Part shown: positions 30,758 to 36,590 of the stretch, piece after piece
Numbering within the stretch: the first letter of the stretch is position 1
Layout: each line of letters begins with the position of its first letter
Virus record (IMG/VR): IMGVR_UViG_3300045976_000092
Coordinates: 1 to 41,703 of that record
Length of the DNA: 41,703 bases
Strand: one strand, 5' to 3'
Origin: a virus
Notes under the pieces: generated by a model
The model's database searches: none
What the model saw: the letters and a program-made list of their open reading frames with translations, nothing else
Told to the model about the DNA's origin: nothing
Translations under genes and position numbers: made by a program

Positions 30758-30939
30758 GCTGCCTTCCAGAACTCGGGGTGGCGGGCGTCGACGAACATCG
30801 GGCACCAGGCCATGCGACGCAGCGTGACGCTGGCGTCGATGGCGCGGCGGTCGTGGTCGACGAGGCGGCGGTCGCAGCGAGCGCAGTGCGCCTGCTGGTG
30901 GCATGGGCGCGCCGGACTGCAGGGCGTGACGCGGGTCAT
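30754..30939 (-). CDS. Small cysteine/histidine-rich phage protein
   Basis: Encodes 61 residues from ATG 30939, with GGGGAAG five bases upstream. CHQQAHCARCDRR near residues 13-25 looks like a small metal-binding knuckle. The rest (RMAWCPMFVDARHPEFW) holds another cysteine and several aromatics. Start and stop are coupled to its neighbours, P-like loader upstream and resolvase downstream. Similar small proteins occupy the nin region of lambdoid phages. Function unknown. Confidence 0.75.
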   Translation of the reverse strand: MTRVTPCSPARPCHQQAHCARCDRRLVDHDRRAIDASVTLRRMAWCPMFVDARHPEFWKAA

Positions 30940-31418
30940 GCGGCTTCCCCGTGCGCTTCGTGCGCCAGGGCTTCCTCGTAGCAGGCGACCTGGAACTGCG
31001 TCAGCTGCTCGCCGCGGCGGTGGCGCTCGCGCAGGACGTGAGCCCAAGCGCGGGCGTCGCGTCGGGACTGGCCGACGCTTGCGACGCGCTGGAGCACGCC
31101 TTGCGGTGGCGGGTTCTTCGGCGCCGGCAGCGCGCGCGGGAGCACGTCGGGCCGGCGGGCGCAGAGCGCGCGGAACTCGGGCAGCGTGGGCGGGTGCTCG
31201 GGCAGGTTGTCGAGGCCGAACTCGATGGCCTTGGGCGACTGCTGGAACCGGGCGAGCTCGCGGCCCCAGATGGCCTTAAGGTCGCGCACGAAGTCGGCCG
31301 GATCGATGCCAACCGGGCACTCCCATTGCCGGTCGAACCGAGCGCCGTACGAGGCGCGCATCACCGCGAAAATGCGGTCAACCCAGCGCTCGGGGAGGGA
31401 CGATTCGGGCATCGACAT
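30936..31418 (-). CDS. Lambda P-like replication protein (helicase loader)
   Basis: Encodes 160 residues from ATG 31418, with GGAGA seven bases upstream. WVDRIFAVMRASYGARFD, then VRDLKAIWGRELARFQ and LPEHPPTLPEFRALCARRP, fit the phage replication protein P family, which recruits the host replicative helicase to the phage origin. It overlaps the O-like gene by 41 bases, as in lambda-type O-P pairs. The C-terminus (EQLTQFQVACYEEALAHEA) is helical. The helicase itself is expected from the host. Confidence 0.87.
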   Translation of the reverse strand: MSMPESSLPERWVDRIFAVMRASYGARFDRQWECPVGIDPADFVRDLKAIWGRELARFQQSPKAIEFGLDNLPEHPPTLPEFRALCARRPDVLPRALPAPKNPPPQGVLQRVASVGQSRRDARAWAHVLRERHRRGEQLTQFQVACYEEALAHEAHGEAA

Positions 31419-32328
31419 CGATGGTCTCCGGTTCGATGGCGGATGCCGCGCCGGTGAGCAGCGCGGCGGTCAGGAGCTGGCGCGACTTGCGGTCGTCGCG
31501 CGGCGGCGGCGCGCCGGGCGGCACGGGGGCGGCGTTGGCCGCGTCGCGGCGCCGGCCCTCGACGACGGCCAGGGTGTAGGCGAACGTCGCCTTGCCGGCG
31601 CGCTGCGCGGCCTGGGCGCCTTCGCGCAGCTCAGCGTCGCTGACGCCGGCGGCGAGCAGCGCCTGCAGCTTCGGGTGGCTGGGCGCGACGTCGGGGATGC
31701 CGGCGGCCTTGAGCGCGAGGCAGGCCTGCCCGGCCCGGGTCGGGCTTGGTGGGGGCTCAGCCTCGCGTACGTGCGCGGGCGCGGGCGCGCTCTCGCCCGA
31801 AGGGCGTATTCCCTGTCCCTGTCCCTTTACTGTCCCTGTCCCTTGGACAACGTCACGTTCAACGTCACGTTGTTCGTGACGTTCATCGTTACGTGATTCG
31901 TCACGTTCAACGTCACGTTGAGTCTGTTGCGCACGTCGACGCTGCTCTCGCGCCAACGTGGCGGCCTTAGTGCGCTCGCGCTGCTTGAGCTTCGCGTCCC
32001 AGGATTCGCGGGCCTTCTCGCAGATCGTGGCATGGTAGAGCCGCCCGTCAGCGCAGCGCACGAAGCCGCGCAGCGCCTCGTCGCGCACCTTCTTCCAGGT
32101 GGCGCCAGCGCCGCTGTAGCGCGCGAGCAGGCGATCATCGTCCGGCAGCGAGCCGGCGGGCACCTGATGCCACGCGACGCACCACAGCAGCACTGCGGCC
32201 TTGAATTCGTCGCCGGTCGCGAGCGCGGCGAGGTCCGAGTCGCGCAGGCGCAGCACGTCGAGCGGCATGAAGCCGAAGTCGCGCAGGTCGACGTCGGCCG
32301 CGATCAGCGGATCAGGATGCGTGGTCAC
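31378..32328 (-). CDS. DUF1376 / lambda O-like replication initiator
   Basis: Encodes 316 residues from GTG 32328 (GTGA overlap). Residues 18-105 fit DUF1376 (FGFMPLDVLRLRDSDL; LPDDDRLLARYSG; HATICEKARESW), a domain found in phage replication proteins. Residues 137-160 are six tetrapeptides of the type [QES]R[DNH][VED], written by a tandem 12-bp DNA repeat, then VKGQGQG. The C-terminal half (ACLALKAAGIPDVAPSHPKLQ; GKATFAYTLAVVEGRRRDA) is helical and likely binds the P-like protein. The origin is probably inside the gene, as in lambda O. Confidence 0.87.
   Translation of the reverse strand: MTTHPDPLIAADVDLRDFGFMPLDVLRLRDSDLAALATGDEFKAAVLLWCVAWHQVPAGSLPDDDRLLARYSGAGATWKKVRDEALRGFVRCADGRLYHATICEKARESWDAKLKQRERTKAATLAREQRRRAQQTQRDVERDESRNDERHEQRDVERDVVQGTGTVKGQGQGIRPSGESAPAPAHVREAEPPPSPTRAGQACLALKAAGIPDVAPSHPKLQALLAAGVSDAELREGAQAAQRAGKATFAYTLAVVEGRRRDAANAAPVPPGAPPPRDDRKSRQLLTAALLTGAASAIEPETIDVDARIVPPRALG
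31814..31842 (-). repeat. TGTCCC hexamer array next to the iterons
   Basis: TGTCCC occurs four times, at 31814-31819, 31820-31825, 31831-31836 and 31837-31842, in two tandem pairs split by CTTTAC (GGGACA on the coding strand). It lies a few bases downstream of the iterons in the O-like gene. It may be part of the origin, for example the duplex-opening or primase-entry side. Confidence 0.7.
31849..31920 (-). repeat. ori: Six tandem 12-bp iterons, putative origin of replication
   Basis: Six contiguous 12-base units on the plus strand: AACGTCACGTTC, AACGTCACGTTG, TTCGTGACGTTC, ATCGTTACGTGA, TTCGTCACGTTC, AACGTCACGTTG. Each unit is itself a near palindrome (AACGT-C-ACGTT). They lie inside the replication initiator gene, as the lambda origin lies in gene O, and the units keep the frame. 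Confidence 0.82.
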
Positions 32329-32666
32329 GCCTGGATGTCCTTGAGCGACACCGCGTCGTACCGCGGCACGAAGCCGGGCGGCCAGACGGGCTGGAGCTGG
32401 AAGCGCCGGCCGGTGGCCGACGGCGGCATGGGGGCGCCGGGCAGCGAGAGCGGCGCGGGCGCGGTCACGCCCGCGATGCAGTAGAAGACCTGGCCGTTGG
32501 CCTCGGCGCGGAGCACATGGCCGTCGCGCACGTCCGGCGCGAGCGGCATGGTCAGCGAGGCGGGGTAGCCGATGCGCCGGCGGACGTCGGCCGCGCGCAT
32601 CCAGGTCTTGGACTCGCGCAGCAGCTCTAGGGCGCGCGTGCGCGCCGAGCCCAGGGGATTGGTCAT
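32325..32666 (-). CDS. Winged-helix-like phage protein
   Basis: Encodes 113 residues from ATG 32666 (ATGA overlap). Residues 8-57 (TRALELLRESKTWMRAADVRRRIG, then DGHVLRAEANGQVFY) have the shape of a winged helix: two helices, a recognition helix and a beta-wing. The C-terminal half is proline-rich (APAPLSLPGAPMPP) and ends in a WPPGFVPRYD segment. It precedes the O-like gene and is probably coexpressed with it. A regulatory or DNA-binding role is inferred from fold only. Confidence 0.78.
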   Translation of the reverse strand: MTNPLGSARTRALELLRESKTWMRAADVRRRIGYPASLTMPLAPDVRDGHVLRAEANGQVFYCIAGVTAPAPLSLPGAPMPPSATGRRFQLQPVWPPGFVPRYDAVSLKDIQA

Positions 32667-32935
32667 CGGTGATGCTCCCGGTCGTTGCGCACGGCCTCGC
32701 GCACCTCTTCGTGGGTGACGCCGGCGTGCTCGAGCAGCTGCACGTACGGCCGCCAGCGCGAGTCGCGCCGGTCGCGCGCGGCCCGGTACTGCGGCAGCCG
32801 GCCGACGCCGCGGGCGATGCAGCCGCGGCAGCCGGCTTCGAAGAGGCCCGAGACGCGGATGGCGGCAATTTCACAGGCGCGGCAGATGGCCGCGGCCTGG
32901 AAGGCGCGCTCGTCGGAGGCGCGGGTGTCGGTCAT
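32663..32935 (-). CDS. Small CxxC zinc-binding phage protein
   Basis: Encodes 90 residues from ATG 32935 (ATGA overlap with the Dam gene). Two CxxC pairs, CRACE near residue 18 and CRGCIARG near 36, suggest one zinc site. The C-terminal part (RPYVQLLEHAGVTHEEVREAV) is helical. Cysteine-rich proteins of this size are common around replication genes of lambdoid phages. Function unknown. Confidence 0.8.
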   Translation of the reverse strand: MTDTRASDERAFQAAAICRACEIAAIRVSGLFEAGCRGCIARGVGRLPQYRAARDRRDSRWRPYVQLLEHAGVTHEEVREAVRNDREHHR

Positions 32936-33795
32936 GCCGAGAGCTCCGCGAAAAGGCCGCCGCGGGCACGCGCAAGCGCGGCACTGCAGCCGGGGTTGAG
33001 CCAGACGACCTCCGTGCGCTTGCGAGCGCCGTCGGCCAGCGCCTGGCGCTCATGACGATCCCAGCCGGCGAAGAGCTCGCGGTCGTACAGGTCGCAGGGG
33101 TAGCCACTCAGGACGACCATGCCCTGCAGGTCGTGCAGGACGCCGGCGAGTCGGCGATGGTCGTCGTCGGTCAGCTCCTGCGCGTACTTGGCGCGGACGC
33201 CGCGCGCGCTGACGCGCGTGACGTGCGGATACGGCGGGTCGACGTAGAACAGCGTGCCGGGCCCGTCCGACTTGGCCATCAGGTACAGGGCGTCGCGCGA
33301 CTCGATCGTCACGCCGCGAAGGCGCTCGGTGAACGCGGGAACCTCCGCGGGCCAGGTCAGCAGGTCGCTGGCGGCGCTGGCCGTTCGCTCGCCGCGCACG
33401 CCGGTCCGAAAACCCGTCGCGTGCTTCGAGAAAGCTGCGCCGCTGCCGAACCCCATGAACGAGCGGCACACCGTCCGGCGCGCCTGCTCGATCGGGTCGT
33501 CGCTGAGCTCGTAGGCGAGCTCGAACTCTGTCCGCGAGAACGGCGTGAGCTCAATCGCTCGCGCGAGGCGCGCAGCTGCGGCTGGATCCCGCAGGACGCG
33601 GAACACGTTGACGACCTCGTCGTGGATGTCGTTGTAGACCTCACAGTGCGCCCGGCGCTTGTGGAGCAGAACGCTCGCCGCGCCACCGAAGGGCTCGACA
33701 TAGACGTGGTGCGCCGGGAAAAAGCTGACGATCCACGGCGCCAGGCGGAACTTGCCGCCGTGGTAGCGGAGCGCGGGGCGGCTGACGGTGGTCAT
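32932..33795 (-). CDS. dam: D12-class DNA adenine methylase (Dam-like)
   Basis: Encodes 287 residues from ATG 33795, with GGAAGGG six bases upstream. YHGGKFRLAPW at 11-21 is motif X, VEPFGGAASVLLHK at 33-46 is the SAM-binding motif I, and DPPYPHV at 186-192 is catalytic motif IV. Length matches the D12 class of N6-adenine methylases (GATC-type Dam and relatives). It probably protects phage DNA or modulates replication or packaging; target sequence cannot be told from the window. Confidence 0.93.
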   Translation of the reverse strand: MTTVSRPALRYHGGKFRLAPWIVSFFPAHHVYVEPFGGAASVLLHKRRAHCEVYNDIHDEVVNVFRVLRDPAAAARLARAIELTPFSRTEFELAYELSDDPIEQARRTVCRSFMGFGSGAAFSKHATGFRTGVRGERTASAASDLLTWPAEVPAFTERLRGVTIESRDALYLMAKSDGPGTLFYVDPPYPHVTRVSARGVRAKYAQELTDDDHRRLAGVLHDLQGMVVLSGYPCDLYDRELFAGWDRHERQALADGARKRTEVVWLNPGCSAALARARGGLFAELSA

Positions 33796-34094
33796 GCTGC
33801 CCTTCCCTTCTCCCGCATCGCCAGCACGGCCGGGTGATCGAACGGCAGCAGGAACGCCCGCACCGTGCTCGCGTCCACGATCTCGCCCAGCGCATCGAGC
33901 GCGTCGCGCAGCTCCGCGCGCGCGTCGATCTCGGCCAGGTGCTGGAAGCACAGCGCGCGGTCGGTGACGCGCGCGAGGTGGTCCTGGCCGTCGATCTCGA
34001 AGGCAGCGAGCTTGACGTCGAAGGCGAGTACGCCGTCGGCCGGCGTGTCGCAGCCGCGGCGCTGGCAGAGCGGGCAGGAGGACGTCACTCGCAT
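33792..34094 (-). CDS. Small cysteine-rich phage protein
   Basis: Encodes 100 residues from ATG 34094, overlapping the end of the CII-like gene by ten bases. CPLCQRRGC at residues 7-15 and CFQHLAEI near 49 suggest one metal site. The rest is helical and acidic (RAELRDALDALGEIVDAST). Its stop overlaps the Dam start as ATGA. Function unknown; early lytic region. Confidence 0.8.
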   Translation of the reverse strand: MRVTSSCPLCQRRGCDTPADGVLAFDVKLAAFEIDGQDHLARVTDRALCFQHLAEIDARAELRDALDALGEIVDASTVRAFLLPFDHPAVLAMREKGRAA

Positions 34095-34387
34095 GCGAGG
34101 TCCTCCGGCCCGGCGATGCCCTGCAGGCGGCCGCGCGCGAGCGTCGTCAGCGCGAGCGCGACGTCGCGGTCGTAGAGCACAGCGTCGACGGGGACGACCT
34201 TCAGCCCGCAGGCGGCCAGCACCTCGGCGGCGCGCTGAAGGTGCGCGTCCGCGAAGCGCGAGACCTGCGAGCCGTCGACGCCCAGTTGCTCGGCGATGCG
34301 CGTCTGTGTGGTGCGCGCAAGGTGCTGCAGGACCGTCGACTGGATCTTGCGTGCGGCTGCGGCGATGTCCGGGGACAGTGCGGCCAT
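34085..34387 (-). CDS. cII: CII-like transcriptional regulator
   Basis: Encodes 100 residues from ATG 34387. Residues 28-45 form an HTH (QTRIAEQLGVDGSQVSRF) and the preceding helix ARKIQSTVLQHLA matches lambda CII (alleles reading LRNKILSALAKVG...SVAQQLGVDESTISRW). Position after the Cro-like gene and before the replication genes is the lambda order. It would activate a lysogeny promoter; that promoter was not identified. Confidence 0.85.
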   Translation of the reverse strand: MAALSPDIAAAARKIQSTVLQHLARTTQTRIAEQLGVDGSQVSRFADAHLQRAAEVLAACGLKVVPVDAVLYDRDVALALTTLARGRLQGIAGPEDLACE

Positions 34388-34391
34388 GGCT

Positions 34392-34508
34392 TCACCGACT
34401 CCCGCACATCACCAGCGCCGCGCTCTCCCGCGGCGCGTACGACGCAACCACGAGCAGCACACCGGCGGCGACCAGGGCACAGGCCAGGGTGGCGAGGGTG
34501 CGGCGCAT
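34392..34508 (-). CDS. Tiny single-TM protein, 38 residues
   Basis: Not a database-sized ORF, but well supported. ATG 34508 follows GGGAGG by six bases and directly abuts the TGA of the gene upstream. The product is MRRTLATLACALVAAG, VLLVVASYAPRESA, ALVMCGSR: a short basic start and one membrane span of about 18 residues. It ends five bases before the CII-like start. Unknown function; possible role in lysogeny decision or in exclusion. Confidence 0.72.
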   Translation of the reverse strand: MRRTLATLACALVAAGVLLVVASYAPRESAALVMCGSR

Positions 34509-34628
34509 TCAGGCCTCCCGTCCGGCGACCCAGTCGCCAAGCGCGATGAAGCCGCACACGCACAGCAGCGCAGCGAAGGCGAGCAGCGCCAGGATGGGCA
34601 GCGCGAGGGCTTGGGCGGCGGCGCGCAT
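34509..34628 (-). CDS. Tiny single-TM protein, 39 residues
   Basis: ATG 34628 follows GGAGCC by eight bases and lies three bases after the Cro-like stop. The product MRAAAQALALPILALLAFAA, LLCVCGFIAL, GDWVAGREA has one long membrane span with a CVC motif and a short acidic/basic tail. It is tandem with the equally small gene at 34392-34508. Membrane topology is clear; function unknown. Confidence 0.72.
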   Translation of the reverse strand: MRAAAQALALPILALLAFAALLCVCGFIALGDWVAGREA

Positions 34629-34631
34629 GGG

Positions 34632-34874
34632 TCAGGCTCCGCCGGCCGCGGGTGCGGGCTGCGTTTGCGGCAACTCGATCAGACCGTAGACGTGATCCAT
34701 GCCGATCGCCAACCCGCGGTCGCGCGCCATGGCGATCAGACGGCGCGCCGCTTCGGGCTGGATTTCTTGACCGCGCTCGATGAACGAGACATTGCCCTGG
34801 GTGACGCCCAGAGCTTCGGCGACTTCGGCCTGTGTGACGCCCAGGCGCTGGCGGATGGCTCGTACAGCGTTCAT
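34632..34874 (-). CDS. Cro-like HTH regulator
   Basis: Encodes 80 residues from ATG 34874. Residues 5-37 are a textbook XRE/Cro HTH (IRQRLGVTQAEVAEALGVTQ, then NVSFIERGQEIQP). It is the first gene of the leftward operon and diverges from the CI-like gene, the lambda cI-cro arrangement. Its promoter -10 lies only eight bases before the start and no Shine-Dalgarno is visible, so the mRNA may be nearly leaderless. It probably represses the CI-like gene and tunes early transcription. Confidence 0.87.
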   Translation of the reverse strand: MNAVRAIRQRLGVTQAEVAEALGVTQGNVSFIERGQEIQPEAARRLIAMARDRGLAIGMDHVYGLIELPQTQPAPAAGGA

Positions 34875-34882
34875 GGGTTCGC

Positions 34883-34911
34883 ATATTAGTCCGACTACTG
34901 GTTAAACGCAA
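34883..34911 (-). promoter_or_regulatory. Leftward early promoter of the cro-like operon
   Basis: Reading leftward, TTGCGT (34911-34906), a 17-base spacer and TAATAT (34888-34883) fit a sigma-70 promoter. The operator dyad at 34887-34897 overlaps the -10 side, so a bound repressor would block it. Confidence 0.72.
34887..34897. promoter_or_regulatory. Repressor operator O1
   Basis: Perfect 11-base dyad TAGTC-C-GACTA. The same AGTCCGACT core recurs at 36505-36515, and with one arm altered at 36529-36539. Confidence 0.72.
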
Positions 34912-34923
34912 CAGCCTTCCTGT

Positions 34924-34953
34924 TTGACGCTCCACAAGCCCCACTCATAGATT
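34924..34953 (+). promoter_or_regulatory. Candidate promoter of the CI-like repressor
   Basis: TTGACG at 34924-34929, an 18-base spacer and TAGATT at 34948-34953. The start codon (34962) lies only eight bases further, so the transcript would be nearly leaderless, as lambda cI from PRM is. The -10 is weak, in keeping with an activated promoter. Confidence 0.5.
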
Positions 34954-34961
34954 GCCGCCCC

Positions 34962-35471
34962 ATGCCCGCCAAGGAATTGACGTCCGAACAAAAGCTCGAG
35001 GCCGCCGCGCTGGCGGCGCGCTTCAAGGACTACCAGGACGCCGAGCGGGGCGCCGGCCGACCCTGGTCACAGGAGGCTGTCGCCTCGACGCTCGGCATGG
35101 GGCAGAGCGCGCTGAACCAGTACCTCACCGGCCGCATTCCACTGAACGGTGAGTTCGTGCTGGCGATGGCCGAGCTGTTGGGTGCTCACCCGCGCGACGT
35201 GAGCGCGCTGGTCTGGGCTGAGCAGGAAGAATTTCAGCGGCGCTGGCGCGCCGCGTGTGGCCAAAGCGCAACGACGTTCTCCGAGAACGCCGCCAACATT
35301 GCGCGCGACTTCGACGCGATGCGGCCGGACCAGCAGCGCACGCTCTACGCCCTCTTCGGCAGCGTGCGCGCGCTGGTGTCCCAGGACATTCCGGTCACGA
35401 TCGGCGCAGGCTCGGCCACTTCGGTGGCGCCACCTGTTCGCCCCACGCAAGGGCGTCGGACAGGCTCATGA
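34962..35471 (+). CDS. CI-like repressor without peptidase domain
   Basis: Encodes 169 residues from ATG 34962. Residues 36-57 form an HTH (SQEAVASTLGMGQSALNQYL) within a lambda-repressor-like domain; QYLTGRIPLNGEFVLAMAEL is the family's second signature. The C-terminal 70 residues are helical, and no S24/LexA-type serine-lysine peptidase domain is present, so RecA-stimulated self-cleavage is unlikely. No Shine-Dalgarno precedes the start. Its 3' end overlaps the convergent STAS-like gene by 77 bases. Confidence 0.85.
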   Translation: MPAKELTSEQKLEAAALAARFKDYQDAERGAGRPWSQEAVASTLGMGQSALNQYLTGRIPLNGEFVLAMAELLGAHPRDVSALVWAEQEEFQRRWRAACGQSATTFSENAANIARDFDAMRPDQQRTLYALFGSVRALVSQDIPVTIGAGSATSVAPPVRPTQGRRTGS

Positions 35472-35808
35472 ACACGGTCTGCATGATGCCGTGCTGGGCC
35501 CAGCGCATCGAGCGCGCGACGAAGAACTCGAAGGCGTCGGGAGCCGCCACGACGGCCATGGGCATCGACGGCATGAAGTGCCACCGTGCCGCGGCGCTGA
35601 AGGACCGTTCCCACTGCGCCGGCGACATGTCGAAGCTCGCCTCCGTGAGGTCGAATACCGCGCTGCGGTGCCGGCCTGCGTCCCACTCGGCGCGCGCCCG
35701 GGAACCGGCGTGCAGCATTCTCTCCAGCGACACGGTGCCCGTGAGCCTGATCAACAGCACTCGGCCCGCGCGCATCACCTCTGCGCTCATTGTTGCGTCT
35801 CGAACCAT
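35395..35808 (-). CDS. STAS/SpoIIAA-like protein, convergent with the repressor
   Basis: Encodes 137 residues from ATG 35808 (alternative ATG 35790). Pattern: RAGRVLLIRLTGTVSLERML, SAVFDLTEASFDMS, MAVVAAPDAFEFF, then ARSMRWAQHG and MSLSDALAWGEQV. This alternation of strands and helices with a central DLT turn is that of STAS/SpoIIAA-like single-domain proteins. Typical hosts encode such proteins as stand-alone regulators of unknown partner. It is transcribed against the repressor gene, overlapping it by 77 bases, so it may be a lysogen-expressed cargo gene. Confidence 0.72.
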   Translation of the reverse strand: MVRDATMSAEVMRAGRVLLIRLTGTVSLERMLHAGSRARAEWDAGRHRSAVFDLTEASFDMSPAQWERSFSAAARWHFMPSMPMAVVAAPDAFEFFVARSMRWAQHGIMQTVFMSLSDALAWGEQVAPPKWPSLRRS

Positions 35809-35985
35809 TTTTGCCGCCCTGAGTCTGCCAAACCCTGTGCTCGGCAGCTCGTAAGGGATTCTTGACCGCCCCGGCTCGCGCCGTGGCATAGGCCACACGA
35901 TGGCGATCTAAAGGCTCAGCGGATGAGCTGCGACTGCCCGGCGCGCACCGGGCGAGGGGCCGCACCGAGCGGCGAGGAGTAGACC

Positions 35986-36309
35986 GTGAAGAAGTTCTCG
36001 ATCTTGGCTGCTTCGGCAGCGATTCTGGCCGGCTGCGCGTCCAGCGGCGTGATCCCAACCGGGCCCGACACCTACATGCTGACGAAGAAGGGCGCGGGCG
36101 GCATGTTCAGCAACGGCAACGAGGTGCTCGGCGACCTCTACCGCGAGGCGACGGATTTCTGCGAGCGGCGCGGCCAGGTCGTCGAGACCGTAGGCACCGA
36201 TGCCCAGAACGCGATACCCTTCGCCCGCATGCCGAACGCGAAGCTCGACTTCCGCTGCGTGAGCAAAGGCGCCGGCCCGGCGCCCGCAGCGTCGGCCGCC
36301 GCCTCATGA
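35986..36309 (+). CDS. Small lipoprotein, likely prophage-expressed cargo
   Basis: Encodes 107 residues from GTG 35986, with GAGGAG six bases upstream. KKFSILAASAAILAGC is a lipoprotein signal; the lipidated Cys is residue 17. The mature part (TGPDTYMLTKKGAGGMFSNG, REATDFCERRGQVVETV) resembles a family of small bacterial lipoproteins of unknown function found in Proteobacteria. It is separated from the phage operons on both sides, has its own terminator and so has the look of a moron. Confidence 0.83.
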   Translation: MKKFSILAASAAILAGCASSGVIPTGPDTYMLTKKGAGGMFSNGNEVLGDLYREATDFCERRGQVVETVGTDAQNAIPFARMPNAKLDFRCVSKGAGPAPAASAAAS

Positions 36310-36455
36310 CGCCTGAAGAAGCCTCCTCGCTGCTGCGGTCGGTCGAGACCCGAGCCATCGAGCACACGATCCTCCTGACGCGGATCAACCGCTGGGTCGC
36401 GCTGATCGCCGTCTGCGCAGTCCTGACGGTCCTGCTGCTCTTCTTCCGGAAGTAG
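36306..36455 (+). CDS. Small single-TM protein coupled to the lipoprotein
   Basis: Encodes 49 residues: ATG 36306 overlaps the lipoprotein stop as ATGA. The N-terminal 28 residues are a charged helix (EEASSLLRSVETRAIEHTI), then one membrane span (VALIAVCAVLTVLLLFF) and a final RK. The stop at 36455 is 11 bases before a terminator. An envelope protein partner of the lipoprotein is inferred from translational coupling. Confidence 0.75.
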   Translation: MTPEEASSLLRSVETRAIEHTILLTRINRWVALIAVCAVLTVLLLFFRK

Positions 36456-36466
36456 CGCGACCACTC

Positions 36467-36492
36467 GCCCGCCGCGCGCGGGCAACTTTTTT
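36467..36492 (+). terminator. Intrinsic terminator of the lipoprotein operon
   Basis: Perfect 6-bp stem GCCCGC (36467-36472) / GCGGGC (36478-36483) with loop CGCGC, followed after AAC by six T residues at 36487-36492. It insulates the following repressible promoter. Confidence 0.85.
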
Positions 36493-36504
36493 GTCGCCAC
36501 ATAT

Positions 36505-36515
36505 CAGTCCGACTG
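36505..36515. promoter_or_regulatory. Repressor operator O2
   Basis: Perfect 11-base dyad CAGTC-C-GACTG, ending just at the -35 element (36516). Its nine-base core equals that of O1 near the cro-like promoter. Confidence 0.72.
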
Positions 36516-36544
36516 TTGACATGTTCACCAGTCGGTCTAATAAT
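36516..36544 (+). promoter_or_regulatory. Rightward early promoter
   Basis: TTGACA at 36516-36521, exactly 17 bases, and AATAAT at 36539-36544: all six -35 bases and five of six -10 bases match the sigma-70 consensus. It is flanked and overlapped by operators O2 and O3. It drives the recombination/accessory/integrase operon from 36591. Confidence 0.85.
36529..36539. promoter_or_regulatory. Repressor operator O3 (imperfect)
   Basis: CAGTCGGTCTA; on the other strand TAGACCGACTG, one arm as in O2 and the other altered. It lies between -35 and -10, its centre 24 bases from the centre of O2, so repressor dimers could sit side by side. Confidence 0.6.
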
Positions 36545-36590
36545 CCATCCCAGCCCCAAGACAACGCCACCGGCGGGGGCCGAGGATGCG

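Noticed and set aside
31849-31920. CRISPR array
   Set aside because: Units are contiguous 12-mers without spacers and lie in frame inside a replication gene.
35809-35985. Promoter candidates upstream of the lipoprotein gene (TTGACC ... CATAGG) and a GCTCA/TGAGC hairpin
   Set aside because: The spacing (19) and the -10 match are poor and no second line of evidence was seen; the gap is left without a called element although a promoter must exist there.
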